A DNA stretch of 64,000 nt from Pseudoalteromonas phenolica (GCF_001444405.1 NZ_CP013188.1:558001-622000), one strand, 5' to 3'. Positions 7,267 through 14,978 are shown, counted from the first letter of the stretch. Numbers and translations: made by a program. Notes: generated by a model not told the origin, from the letters alone.

Positions 7267-7278
7267 ATATCTTTAAAT

Positions 7279-7794
7279 ATGAGAGTCATCTTTTTAATAT
7301 TTTTATCCTTGTTAACTTCAAATGTTAGTGCATCTAGCTCTGAAAGGTTTCATTTTAAAGAGTGCAGATATTCGATTGCGTTGAGTAATGATTGGCGTTT
7401 CAGTAAAAAGCCTAGCTCTAAAAATAATTGTGAGTTAGAAGTTGTTAACTCAAATATAAATGCAAGTATATCAATATCAATCGGCTATAAAGAGTATTTA
7501 ATTTTACTTAGTGAGCAAGGATTTGACTATTTCAATAATGAATGGGTTACAGTAGGGCGACAAGGCTCAAAGGAGAGAGCAGAAAAGGTAACTCTAAAGC
7601 ATTGGCATGGTTTCAAAGGTATTGTCGCTTCGGGATGCCATAACGCAAAAGGTTATATAGGTATTTGCTCGAGAGAAATATTAGTACTGCGTGAATCCGA
7701 TATCGTTGATGGTAATTCTCTAATTGTAAGCAGTTCATTTGAAAACTCCGTTGATCTAACAAAAGTTTATAATAGTATTCAGCCCGAGTATTAA
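7279..7794 (+). CDS. Exported protein of unknown function, cassette 15
   Basis: A 171-residue protein with signal peptide MRVIFLIFLSLLTSNVSA and a mature domain with four cysteines (about residues 29, 51, 119 and 129) that could form two disulfides. Strand-rich, with a WHGFKGIVASGCH segment. The layout resembles small periplasmic proteins fixed by disulfides, but no family is recognised. Start ATG 7279, 13 bases after R'. Confidence 0.6.
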   Translation: MRVIFLIFLSLLTSNVSASSSERFHFKECRYSIALSNDWRFSKKPSSKNNCELEVVNSNINASISISIGYKEYLILLSEQGFDYFNNEWVTVGRQGSKERAEKVTLKHWHGFKGIVASGCHNAKGYIGICSREILVLRESDIVDGNSLIVSSSFENSVDLTKVYNSIQPEY

Positions 7795-7797
7795 TAT

Positions 7798-7899
7798 GCC
7801 TAACAAGTTAATTAAACCGTGGACGCAAAACAGTAGGCTTGCGCTCCTTCGTCGCTTATTTTAGCCTACTATTTTTCGCCGTTTATTAAGGCGTTAGGC
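7798..7899 (+). repeat. attC site 15
   Basis: R'' GCCTAAC (7798-7804), R' GTTAGGC (7893-7899); arms AGTAGGCT / AGCCTACT. Confidence 0.9.
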
Positions 7900-7920
7900 A
7901 ACACAAGGAGAGCTCTCTGT

Positions 7921-8484
7921 ATGATTCAGATTATTGAGCCCAAAACAGAGCGACTAAAGCTTCGTCAGTGGGTTGCCAGTGACCTAGAACCATTTTTTGC
8001 TATGTCCTCAGATCCCCAAGTAATGCAATACTTTCCAAATTCACTAAGCAAGGCAGAGAGCGACTCCATCGCAGAAAAGTGTCAATCACTAATTACTGAA
8101 AACGGATGGGGTGTTTGGGCTGTTGAACTCATCGAAACCAAAGAGTTCATAGGCATTGTCGGTCTGCATGTACCATCCGAAGAATTACCGTCCTCACCAT
8201 GCGTAGAAGTTCTTTGGAGGCTTGCGCAACCGCATTGGGGACGAGGATATGCCACTGAAGCAGCAACGGCTGCTCTTAAAGTAGGTTTTGAAGAACTTGA
8301 ATTACAAGAAATCGTTTCTTTCGCAGTTCTGAATAATACTTCCTCCCGCGCGGTAATGGAGAGGATTAACATGATTGATACTGGCGTGACATTCAATCAT
8401 CCAGATGTTCCAGCTCCTGCACATTTGAGAAAGCATTGCTTATACAAAATTTCTCGAGATAGTTGGGTGAAAAATGTTGCCTAA
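7921..8484 (+). CDS. RimJ/RimL-type GNAT acetyltransferase, cassette 16
   Basis: A 187-residue cytoplasmic GNAT acetyltransferase of the RimJ/RimL branch, which transfers acetyl from acetyl-CoA to amine groups. Evidence: N-terminal TERLKLRQW strand typical of the branch, a SSDPQVMQYFP helix, the acetyl-CoA loop WGRGYATEAA (about residues 102-111), and a late FAVLNNTSSRAVMER helix. Length is normal. ATG 7921 follows AAGGAG by ten bases. The substrate cannot be read from sequence; proteins and small amines are both common in this branch. The stop overlaps R''. Confidence 0.85.
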   Translation: MIQIIEPKTERLKLRQWVASDLEPFFAMSSDPQVMQYFPNSLSKAESDSIAEKCQSLITENGWGVWAVELIETKEFIGIVGLHVPSEELPSSPCVEVLWRLAQPHWGRGYATEAATAALKVGFEELELQEIVSFAVLNNTSSRAVMERINMIDTGVTFNHPDVPAPAHLRKHCLYKISRDSWVKNVA

Positions 8485-8580
8485 CAAAGGTTTTCAAGTC
8501 GGACTCGTAACAGTTTTCTCTGTTCAACTTCGTTTCACATTTTAGCAAACTGTTTCTCGCCACTTAAAACGGCGTTAGTG
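8479..8580 (+). repeat. attC site 16
   Basis: R'' GCCTAAC (8479-8485), R' GTTAGTG (8574-8580). The arms (CAGTTT / AAACTG) are unlike the usual two types. Confidence 0.85.
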
Positions 8581-8595
8581 TTCTTGGAGTTTTAG

Positions 8596-8868
8596 TTGAG
8601 AATTAGAGCTAGCCGACAACTCAGAGAGGAAATGTTCAAAAGAGTGCTCATCGCATTAACTTTGTTCGGCGTGGCAATATATATTTTGTCATCACCGGAT
8701 GGAGTTTGCTTTGAAATATTCTTTAAAGAGTTGTGTAATTCTGAAGATAAGTCGGTTGTTCTCACATGGATTCTAGTTGCTGATTCTGTGTTGCTTGCTT
8801 ATGTCATGTCGCCATTTGTTAAGTATGGCGCACTGAAATTCTTGATAAAGTCAAAAAACGAACACTAA
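8596..8868 (+). CDS. Small two-helix membrane protein, cassette 17
   Basis: A 90-residue protein. TTG 8596 is chosen because TTGGAG (8584-8589) sits six bases upstream; ATG 8632 would remove a basic N-terminal stretch. Two hydrophobic segments (about 15-33 and 55-76) enclose a loop with two cysteines (CFEIFFKELC), possibly disulfide-linked if periplasmic. The C-terminus is basic. Function unknown. Confidence 0.6.
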   Translation: MRIRASRQLREEMFKRVLIALTLFGVAIYILSSPDGVCFEIFFKELCNSEDKSVVLTWILVADSVLLAYVMSPFVKYGALKFLIKSKNEH

Positions 8869-8966
8869 CAAAGCAAATTAAAGGTGCGGACAAAAAACAG
8901 TTGGCTTTGTTCGTACCTCACAAATTTTAGCCAACTAATTTTTGCCGTTTATTTGCGGCGTTAGCA
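8863..8966 (+). repeat. attC site 17
   Basis: R'' CACTAAC (8863-8869), R' GTTAGCA (8960-8966); arms AGTTGGCT / AGCCAACT. Confidence 0.9.
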
Positions 8967-8997
8967 CTCTCTCAAATTTTTGGCATAAGGATAATGA

Positions 8998-10752
8998 ATG
9001 AAGCTTGTATCTCTAAAAATGAATAACTTTCGCGCCATTAATGGCGAAGGAAATGTAATCGAATTCAAAGATAATAATATTGTTTTTCTTTTCGGAAAAA
9101 ATAATATTGGGAAATCTAGCGTGTTACATGCCTACAAGTACTTTACATCACCTTCTCAAAAAGCCTTGATTACAGATTTTTATGAACAAGATACAACCAA
9201 GGAAATCGTAATAGAAGCTACTTTTCTTAAAGAAGGTAGTGATATTGATAATTTCAATGAAAAGGGTTTGGATAAATGGGTGGATGCTAATGGTTTAGTC
9301 AAGTTTAGAAAAGTGTGGAGCGAAGTTGATAAAGCTGCAACTAAAATGACTTATAGCATTGAGGAAAGTGATTTTGTTGCCGGTGGGTTTGGAGGATTAG
9401 AACCTATTCTGACAAACGCTACGCCGAATATTATTTTTATTGAGGCTATGCCGAGTGTCAAATCATTAACTGATTGGTTAGAAAAAGAAATAAAAAATAA
9501 GTTACTGAAAAAATTAAAAGATAATCATCAAGCTGAATATAGTAGTGCTCTTACGGCTATCAAGTCGTTGCAAGAAAAAGTTGAGAATGAAGGTTATCTT
9601 GGAGAAATAAGCCAGAAAGCTAATCGATACTTTAGTGAAACATTTCCCGAGCTTCAGTTAAATATACAATCAACGCCTTATAAGGAAGCAGATTTAAGCA
9701 AGGCTTTTGAAAAAGATTTCAGTGTCACTATCGGCGATAAGAAAGATGAAGAAATTAAACTTGCCGAAGCTGTTGAAGCCGCTGAAGAGCTATTAGGTGG
9801 CGATGAAAACGTTTCTAAATTAGATCGTAAATTTGATCTGCATGGTCATGGGTTAATTAGACAGGCAATAATTAATATATTGTCTTTGTTTAAAGATACT
9901 AAAGATGGTGAAAAACACATTATTTTGTTTGAAGAGCCAGAGTTGTACTTGCATCCAAGTAATAAAAGGAAGTTCAGGAATACCCTATACCAAATAGCAG
10001 AACAAGATGATTATCAAATAATTTGTGTGTCTCATGACCCTCAATTAATTGATATGAGCAGAGAGCATACCTCTTTAGCTCGGTTTGTGAAGAAAGAGAA
10101 TGGTGAAACAATTATTTATCAAGCAGGCGATAATGTTTTCTCAAAAGATGAGGAAACGAAAGATCGAGTTCTAATGCTTAATCGTTTTAACCCTCACATC
10201 TGTGAAACATTTTTTTCTGATGAAGTGATTTTGGTTGAAGGTGATACAGAAGCAATAGTTTTGCGTGGCTTAATATATGAGCATTACCCAAATAGTGATT
10301 TGTTTGTGCTAAACACGGGGACAAAGAATAACATCCCATTTTTCATCGAAGTATTAAGCCATTTTAAAATAAACCAACACGTAATACATGATTCTGATGA
10401 AAGGTATCTTTACACAGAAGGACAACGGAGGTTGAAAAAAGATGGAGATCCCAAAGTTAATAGTGCTTGGACATTAAATGCTAAGATTTGGGATGCTATG
10501 GAAGCAGCAAAATCAAATGGTTCATCTGTTAAGCGCTATGTATCAGTCAGAAATTTTGAGCATAGTCATGATTATTCTCACGATCCCGATAAGGGAAAAC
10601 CTTTGTCAGCATATGAGTTTTCCCAAACTCTAGATATTAGTGATGAGGAAAAAAGCATTGTGAATTTCTTAAAACAGGTTGCTGGTGATAAGCCTTATGA
10701 CAATGAATATACGCAAGAGCACCTCGAAGAGATTGTTGAGGAACCGTTTTAA
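8998..10752 (+). CDS. OLD-family ATPase/TOPRIM nuclease, cassette 18
   Basis: A 584-residue protein with the layout of overcoming-lysogenization-defect (OLD) nucleases. An SMC/RecF-like ATPase comes first: Walker A GKNNIGKS at 33-40, a Walker B segment ILFEEPELYLHP at ~306-318 and an H-loop SHDPQLI at ~344. A TOPRIM domain follows, with ILVEGDTEA at ~410-418 and an HDSDE acidic motif near 465. OLD proteins cleave or nick DNA, and many act in phage defence (GajA of Gabija, AriA of PARIS). No helicase or second subunit lies beside it; the cassette carries it alone. TAAGGA precedes the ATG. It is by far the largest cassette gene here. Confidence 0.85.
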   Translation: MKLVSLKMNNFRAINGEGNVIEFKDNNIVFLFGKNNIGKSSVLHAYKYFTSPSQKALITDFYEQDTTKEIVIEATFLKEGSDIDNFNEKGLDKWVDANGLVKFRKVWSEVDKAATKMTYSIEESDFVAGGFGGLEPILTNATPNIIFIEAMPSVKSLTDWLEKEIKNKLLKKLKDNHQAEYSSALTAIKSLQEKVENEGYLGEISQKANRYFSETFPELQLNIQSTPYKEADLSKAFEKDFSVTIGDKKDEEIKLAEAVEAAEELLGGDENVSKLDRKFDLHGHGLIRQAIINILSLFKDTKDGEKHIILFEEPELYLHPSNKRKFRNTLYQIAEQDDYQIICVSHDPQLIDMSREHTSLARFVKKENGETIIYQAGDNVFSKDEETKDRVLMLNRFNPHICETFFSDEVILVEGDTEAIVLRGLIYEHYPNSDLFVLNTGTKNNIPFFIEVLSHFKINQHVIHDSDERYLYTEGQRRLKKDGDPKVNSAWTLNAKIWDAMEAAKSNGSSVKRYVSVRNFEHSHDYSHDPDKGKPLSAYEFSQTLDISDEEKSIVNFLKQVAGDKPYDNEYTQEHLEEIVEEPF

Positions 10753-10756
10753 ATAG

Positions 10757-10856
10757 TGCTAACAAGCCAATTCAAAGGACAAAAAATAGCAGGTTTTTGC
10801 TCCTTCGTCGCCAATTTTAGCCAGCTATTTTATTGCCTCCGATTGGGGCGTTAGGC
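10757..10856 (+). repeat. attC site 18
   Basis: R'' TGCTAAC (10757-10763), R' GTTAGGC (10850-10856); arms AGCAGGTT / AGCCAGCT are diverged. Confidence 0.85.
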
Positions 10857-10861
10857 GTACT

Positions 10862-11332
10862 ATGAGTTTGAGTTTCGTGAAACTATTTATAATTCTAATT
10901 GGATTCTGTTGTACTCCTGTTTTTTCCGAAGAGGATGATTTTTGGGATCGTAATTATCAGCAATGTTTTCAATCTGCAGATGTTGTTGTGGAGGGAAAAG
11001 TTACGGATTTCAAAAAAATTGGGTATAACGGAAATGAGAAGTTTGGTTATACACATTACCTTATATCAATCGAAGTCTTCAAACCCATAAAAGGCTTTGA
11101 GGGTGAAAAGCTTCAATACCATGTGTGGTATGAAGGAAAAGAGCACGATATCAACGGTAGTAGTTTGTTTTGCTTATGTGCAAACAAAGATGGAGAATAT
11201 GGAGATCCAGAAGGCTTTGGTCGCATGTCTTTGGGGAAGCACTATCAAAACTACTTAAATAAACGTGACTCTGGCAGTATTAAACCTATCGATGTAAATG
11301 GTAAATACTATGTCCCATATTGTAGCGCCTAA
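10862..11332 (+). CDS. Exported cysteine-rich protein, TIMP/NTR-like, cassette 19
   Basis: A 156-residue protein with a signal peptide ending at about TPVFS. The mature region begins with a cysteine in a QCFQSADVVVEGKVTDF segment and carries an FCLC pair (~100-103) and a final C. The pattern of a cysteine followed by an 'AD-VV-GKV' strand is like netrin/TIMP (NTR) OB-fold domains, some of which occur in secreted bacterial proteins. I offer that as a resemblance only. The stop overlaps R''. Confidence 0.55.
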   Translation: MSLSFVKLFIILIGFCCTPVFSEEDDFWDRNYQQCFQSADVVVEGKVTDFKKIGYNGNEKFGYTHYLISIEVFKPIKGFEGEKLQYHVWYEGKEHDINGSSLFCLCANKDGEYGDPEGFGRMSLGKHYQNYLNKRDSGSIKPIDVNGKYYVPYCSA

Positions 11333-11427
11333 CAAGTCATTTCAGCAGGACAAAAAACAGTTGGTTTTTGCTCCTTCGTCGCTAATTTTAACCAACTATT
11401 TTATTGCTTCTGAATGAGTCGTTATGT
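11327..11427 (+). repeat. attC site 19
   Basis: R'' GCCTAAC (11327-11333), R' GTTATGT (11421-11427); arms AGTTGGTT / AACCAACT. Confidence 0.85.
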
Positions 11428-11440
11428 TTTAAGGAAGTCT

Positions 11441-11863
11441 ATGCGTAAATTTTTACCTTTAGCATCGTTAATAGTGCTAATCGGATGCGCTGAAAAAGAA
11501 TGGACTGAGGGTGTTTCTATTGGAGGCTTTAAGAGAGGTCTTTCTACTCAAGTTAAGTATGATATTGGTGGTAAAACTAGTTTTAAGGTATTTCTCGAAA
11601 GTGACATTTATCAAAAGCTAGAGTACCCAATAGAGATCACCATTTTTTTGAACAACGAGGTTTGTGATACTTCAGTTACAAAAGAGGCTAAATCACAAAC
11701 TATTGCAAAAGTTGAATGTACCGATGATTTAGGTGCAGGATTACATACTTATGAAGTCAAGGTCACTTCAAAAAGTGGTTTGGAATACATTAGCAACGAA
11801 GATGATTTGCAATACAATCGTATCGAAGGTTCAATAACTTATACGCTAGAAAGTAGCAATTAA
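11441..11863 (+). CDS. Lipoprotein of unknown function, cassette 20
   Basis: A 140-residue lipoprotein. ATG 11441 follows AAGGA (11431-11435); an upstream in-frame ATG at 11414 is inside the attC. The N-terminus ends in the lipobox LIGC (C at ~17). The mature part is strand-rich with two cysteines (~72 and ~89) and an immunoglobulin-like look (YPIEITIFLNNEVC, GLHTYEVKVTSKSG), suggesting one small beta-sandwich on a membrane anchor. Confidence 0.65.
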   Translation: MRKFLPLASLIVLIGCAEKEWTEGVSIGGFKRGLSTQVKYDIGGKTSFKVFLESDIYQKLEYPIEITIFLNNEVCDTSVTKEAKSQTIAKVECTDDLGAGLHTYEVKVTSKSGLEYISNEDDLQYNRIEGSITYTLESSN

Positions 11864-11864
11864 A

Positions 11865-11967
11865 ACATAACAAACGCTTAAACCAAAGGACGCAAAACAG
11901 CAGGCTTGCGCTCCTTCGTCGCTAATTTTAGCCTGCTATTTTGCGCCGGTTAAGCGAGGCGTTATAT
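11865..11967 (+). repeat. attC site 20
   Basis: R'' ACATAAC (11865-11871), R' GTTATAT (11961-11967); arms AGCAGGCT / AGCCTGCT. Confidence 0.9.
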
Positions 11968-11980
11968 GGCTCGGAAGCTC

Positions 11981-12451
11981 ATGTATAAAATTCTAACTTT
12001 GTTATTTCTATTGAGTACAAATGTTTGTGCTGAATCGATCATATCTAAAGAAGAAGTAAATAAATTACTTCCAACTTATACTGATGGAAAAGTTGGTACT
12101 GATATTCTTTCTAAATCTCTAATTATTGGCGACGGTGTAAAGGTGTCATATGAGTTCGAGATTACATCTAAAGGTAATGGGGCGGTAATTTTACCGGGCA
12201 TTCTATTAAGACTTTACGATTCATACGAAGATTTAAGTTACTTTAAAAATGGCTTGCTAAATAACGAGGTATTAGACGTAAACTCCGACGGCTACAAAGA
12301 CATCCTTTTATGGGGAACTGCATTAACTTTTGACGATGATGGTAATAGCTTAGGTGAAAAGGAAGTTGTAGCCGTGTTAGTTTATTCTATTAAAGAACAA
12401 AAGTATGTTGTACTTAAAAAAAGCGAAGAAATTGATGTATTTCCTATTTGA
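11981..12451 (+). CDS. Exported protein with calcium-loop-like motif, cassette 21
   Basis: A 156-residue protein. ATG 11981 is used because CGGAAG precedes it; the in-frame ATG at 11966 lies in the R' core. Signal peptide MYKILTLLFLLSTNVCA. The mature half contains DVNSDGYKDILLWG, the acidic DxNxDGxxD loop of FG-GAP and EF-hand-like calcium sites, followed by FDDDGNSLGEKEV. Length and a single loop do not make a full propeller, so the family is left open. Confidence 0.6.
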   Translation: MYKILTLLFLLSTNVCAESIISKEEVNKLLPTYTDGKVGTDILSKSLIIGDGVKVSYEFEITSKGNGAVILPGILLRLYDSYEDLSYFKNGLLNNEVLDVNSDGYKDILLWGTALTFDDDGNSLGEKEVVAVLVYSIKEQKYVVLKKSEEIDVFPI

Positions 12452-12460
12452 GAAATAGCC

Positions 12461-12562
12461 ATATAACAAGCCATTCAGGCGGGACTGCTAAAGTTTAGCT
12501 CAGTTTCGCTTCGCTACACAATTTTAGCCAAACATTATCAGCCCCTTAATGGGGCGTTATAT
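12461..12562 (+). repeat. attC site 21
   Basis: R'' ATATAAC (12461-12467), R' GTTATAT (12556-12562). The interior is diverged from both main arm types. Confidence 0.85.
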
Positions 12563-12577
12563 TTCAGGGAGAGATTG

Positions 12578-13009
12578 GTGAAAATTTTTACTGTCTTTAT
12601 TCTTTTCTTTAGTTCCTTGCTGCAAGCAAATGATATTGTATTTCTGGGGTCACCTTTTTCAGTAGTCGAAAGCGAAAAGTCATGTGATAAATATGTAGAA
12701 AGCGGTATTTGTATGGATGTTGCTTTTGAATTGAAATATAACGTCTACGAATGGTACAACGAAAACCCTGAACCAGAAATTATTGAGTTTATAGGGTTCA
12801 CTCATTCAAGTGGTTTACCTAAATTCACTTCGTTCAACTTCGCTTTGGTGCACTTGAAAAAGGTAAATGATCATTATTTGGTAAAAGACATCAAGCCTGT
12901 GGTTGAATTAAAAGACGAGTATATTATTTGTGTAGATAAGCAACTGCCATATTTTAGCGAGTGTAAAAATAGGCAATCAATTAAGAGCTACTTGGACCTC
13001 AGCAACTGA
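12578..13009 (+). CDS. Exported protein of unknown function, cassette 22
   Basis: A 143-residue protein. GTG 12578 fits the AGGGAGAG ribosome site (12567-12573); TTG 12575 is the alternative. Signal peptide MKIFTVFILFFSSLLQA, then NDIVFLG. Four cysteines (about residues 34, 43, 123 and 133) suggest two disulfides. Strand-rich with a YEWYNENPEPEIIEFIGF segment. Family not recognised. Confidence 0.6.
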   Translation: MKIFTVFILFFSSLLQANDIVFLGSPFSVVESEKSCDKYVESGICMDVAFELKYNVYEWYNENPEPEIIEFIGFTHSSGLPKFTSFNFALVHLKKVNDHYLVKDIKPVVELKDEYIICVDKQLPYFSECKNRQSIKSYLDLSN

Positions 13010-13010
13010 A

Positions 13011-13110
13011 ATATAACAAGTTAATTAAACAATAGACGCAAAACAGCAGGCTTGCGCTCATCTTTCGCTTAGTTTAGCCTGCTTTTTCGCCGTTTATTAA
13101 GGCGTTATAT
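13011..13110 (+). repeat. attC site 22
   Basis: R'' ATATAAC (13011-13017), R' GTTATAT (13104-13110); arms AGCAGGCT / AGCCTGCT, with a few bases missing on the right arm. Confidence 0.88.
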
Positions 13111-13123
13111 TGCAGGAGAGTAC

Positions 13124-13504
13124 ATGAGAAAAATTCTAACAAGCATATTGTTTGTTGCTGTTATGCCTGCGGCGGCAAATGATTTTTGTCAAATTGTCGA
13201 TGGTTCAGTGATTATCGCGCAGGACAGTAAGAATACATATCTTGGTAAAATCATAAATAGCTTCGATAGTGAATCTATCTTTAATGAGTTTGGAACCTAC
13301 GGTAACGAGTTTAGCAGCGATTCTATATGGAACGAGTTTTCGACATTCGGTAATGAATTCAATTCGTACTCTCCATTTAACGAGTTTTCATCTTCGCCGC
13401 CTATGATCATTAAAAATCAGAAGGTTATTGGATACCTATCTGCTAATGATTCTATACAGGCATCTGTAAGCCCCAATATTTTGAAAGCAATGTGTGGAGG
13501 CTAA
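13124..13504 (+). CDS. Exported NEF-repeat protein, cassette 23
   Basis: A 126-residue protein with signal peptide MRKILTSILFVAVMPAAA and a central block of short repeats: SIFNEFGTYGNEFSS, SIWNEFSTFGNEFNS, then SPFNEFSSSPP (about residues 51-90). The repeating unit of Ser, aromatic, Asn-Glu-Phe and Gly/Ser-Thr-aromatic-Gly resembles a short low-complexity motif found in small secreted bacterial proteins. Two cysteines flank the block, one near the mature N-terminus and one at the very end. AGGAGAG precedes the ATG. Molecular role unknown. Confidence 0.65.
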   Translation: MRKILTSILFVAVMPAAANDFCQIVDGSVIIAQDSKNTYLGKIINSFDSESIFNEFGTYGNEFSSDSIWNEFSTFGNEFNSYSPFNEFSSSPPMIIKNQKVIGYLSANDSIQASVSPNILKAMCGG

Positions 13505-13508
13505 TGCA

Positions 13509-13613
13509 ATATAACAAAGCAAATTAAAAAGTGCGGACAAAAATCAGTTGGCTTTGTTCGTGCCTCACAAATTTTAGCCAACTAATTTTTGCCGTTTATT
13601 TGCGGCGTTATAT
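13509..13613 (+). repeat. attC site 23
   Basis: R'' ATATAAC (13509-13515), R' GTTATAT (13607-13613); arms AGTTGGCT / AGCCAACT. Confidence 0.9.
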
Positions 13614-13628
13614 GCCAAAAGGGTTCGG

Positions 13629-13886
13629 ATGTTAACTTTAGAAAAAGACGAAAAAGCTGAACAAGTTTTCATTCATGCATCACCAGAAAAGCTTCGCTGG
13701 TTAGCATCTCGATTAGAGGCTATTGCAGCGCAAGCCGAAAAGTCTGGAAATGCACATGATCATCTAATGACAGAAGATTGGGGTGGTCATGAGTTAACCA
13801 ATGAGTTAATTGGTAACCCCGAGTCTCGAGAGATTATTAATCATCTTGTTATTTATGGCCATAAAATAGAGACAACAGGCATATAA
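13629..13886 (+). CDS. Imm32-like immunity protein, second copy, cassette 24
   Basis: Encodes exactly the same 85 residues as 38-295; the only differences in the gene are two silent C-to-T changes near its end. The 37 bases before the start also match, including the AAAGGG ribosome site. The copies are separated by 22 other cassettes, so this is not a local tandem duplication. The attC that follows this copy has a mutated R' box. Confidence 0.7.
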   Translation: MLTLEKDEKAEQVFIHASPEKLRWLASRLEAIAAQAEKSGNAHDHLMTEDWGGHELTNELIGNPESREIINHLVIYGHKIETTGI

Positions 13887-13985
13887 CAAAGCAAATTAAA
13901 AAGGGCGGACAAAAAACAGTTGGCTTTGTTTGTACCTCACAAATTTTTGCCAACTATTTTTAGCCGTTTATTTTCGGCATTAGGT
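13881..13985 (+). repeat. attC site 24, R' core mutated
   Basis: R'' ATATAAC (13881-13887) is intact. R' reads ATTAGGT (13979-13985), so the G at the normal strand-exchange position (13979) is A. Otherwise of the AGTTGGCT type, with further changes in the right arm. Confidence 0.8.
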
Positions 13986-14002
13986 ACACAGGCAGATCGT
14001 AT

Positions 14003-14365
14003 ATGAACCAATCTATATTCAAAGCAGGGAATTACTATAAGGCTAGAATTATTCGCGTTGAACCAACGCTCGAAGCTGCATTTGTAGATTATGGAGCTGA
14101 GCGCCATGGATTCTTACCGTTAAAAGATATTGATGGATATGATAAGTCACACCACAAAGAAGGTTCTATTCTAAACGTTTGCATGAGTAAAGCCGAAAAA
14201 GGGCAAAAAGGTGCTCAAATGTTTGCTCCTATAGAAGTATCTGAAGAAGTGACAGTTCATGATCTAATAAATAAGAATACGCAGAGCTCAGACAAGATAA
14301 TTCAGTTTGCATTTATTTCTACCGTTTTAGTTATTGTCGCAATTGCAGTGTTTATGAGCACCTAA
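14003..14365 (+). CDS. Membrane-anchored RNase E S1-domain look-alike, cassette 25
   Basis: A 120-residue protein. Residues 8-74 closely match the S1 RNA-binding domain of RNase E. The stretch AAFVDYGAERHGFLPL (25-40) is identical to residues 55-70 of the E. coli enzyme as I recall it, and EKGQKGA (65-71) corresponds to ERGNKGA. The RNA-contacting residues F57, F67 and K112 of RNase E align with F27, F37 and K69. The rest of the enzyme (5' sensor, DNase I fold, zinc link) is absent. A hydrophobic helix (100-118) instead ends the protein, probably a tail anchor with the S1 domain in the cytoplasm. Acting as a decoy or modulator of RNase E is inference. Confidence 0.75.
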   Translation: MNQSIFKAGNYYKARIIRVEPTLEAAFVDYGAERHGFLPLKDIDGYDKSHHKEGSILNVCMSKAEKGQKGAQMFAPIEVSEEVTVHDLINKNTQSSDKIIQFAFISTVLVIVAIAVFMST

Positions 14366-14459
14366 CAAGCCATTGCAGTGTGGTACTTTTTACAGCTGGC
14401 TTTTCACATTGCGTTCGTTATTTAGCCAACAATAAAAAAACCTGAATGGGGCGTTAGGT
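14360..14459 (+). repeat. attC site 25
   Basis: R'' ACCTAAC (14360-14366), R' GTTAGGT (14453-14459). The interior is diverged (CTGGCT / AGCCAACA). Confidence 0.82.
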
Positions 14460-14476
14460 AACTGTTATGGTCGAGC

Positions 14477-14872
14477 ATGTATAAAATTTTTAAGATAATT
14501 GTATACGTAACAGTAATTCTACCGTTGTTGATTGTGGCATTTATTTTTATAGCGGCATTTATTCCACCTGACCCTGAGCCGTTGGAAGTTGTTTTTAAAA
14601 ACTCATGTGGTGTTGAGCTACCTTACAGTCATATTGTTATAGAAAGAGAGCCTTCTCGGGGTTTTGCCCCTCAAGGAGCCTCATACTCTGAAAAGGGGGT
14701 AGTTCAGGTTAACCTCGAAGACGCATCAGATATCCTAAGCTCTTTAGAAGGCAATACTGATTATAAATTACAAGAAGGTGTATTTGAGAAATTTCAAATT
14801 GGTAAAAAGCTTGGTACATGCAAGGTTTCAACACTGTCTGGTTATGTAGATTATCAATATGCTGTTTGGTAA
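14477..14872 (+). CDS. Membrane-anchored protein of unknown function, cassette 26
   Basis: A 131-residue protein with one long N-terminal hydrophobic helix (about 5-31) ending in a PPDPEPLE linker, then a ~95-residue presumably periplasmic domain with cysteines at ~44 and ~117. Strand-rich, with a YSHIVIERE segment. No family recognised. ATG 14477 has only a weak upstream GTCGAG. Confidence 0.6.
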   Translation: MYKIFKIIVYVTVILPLLIVAFIFIAAFIPPDPEPLEVVFKNSCGVELPYSHIVIEREPSRGFAPQGASYSEKGVVQVNLEDASDILSSLEGNTDYKLQEGVFEKFQIGKKLGTCKVSTLSGYVDYQYAVW

Positions 14873-14876
14873 TGTT

Positions 14877-14963
14877 ACCTAACAAGACCGTTGAACCAAG
14901 GGCACAAAACAGCAGGCTTGTGCTCCTTCGTCACTAATTTTGCCTGCTAAGCAAGTGTTAGTT
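14877..14963 (+). repeat. attC site 26, internally deleted
   Basis: R'' ACCTAAC (14877-14883), R' GTTAGTT (14957-14963). Of the AGCAGGCT type, but about 15 bases of the right arm are missing between the CCTGCT segment and AAGCAAGTGTTAG. Confidence 0.75.
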
Positions 14964-14978
14964 TTATATACTGAAAAA

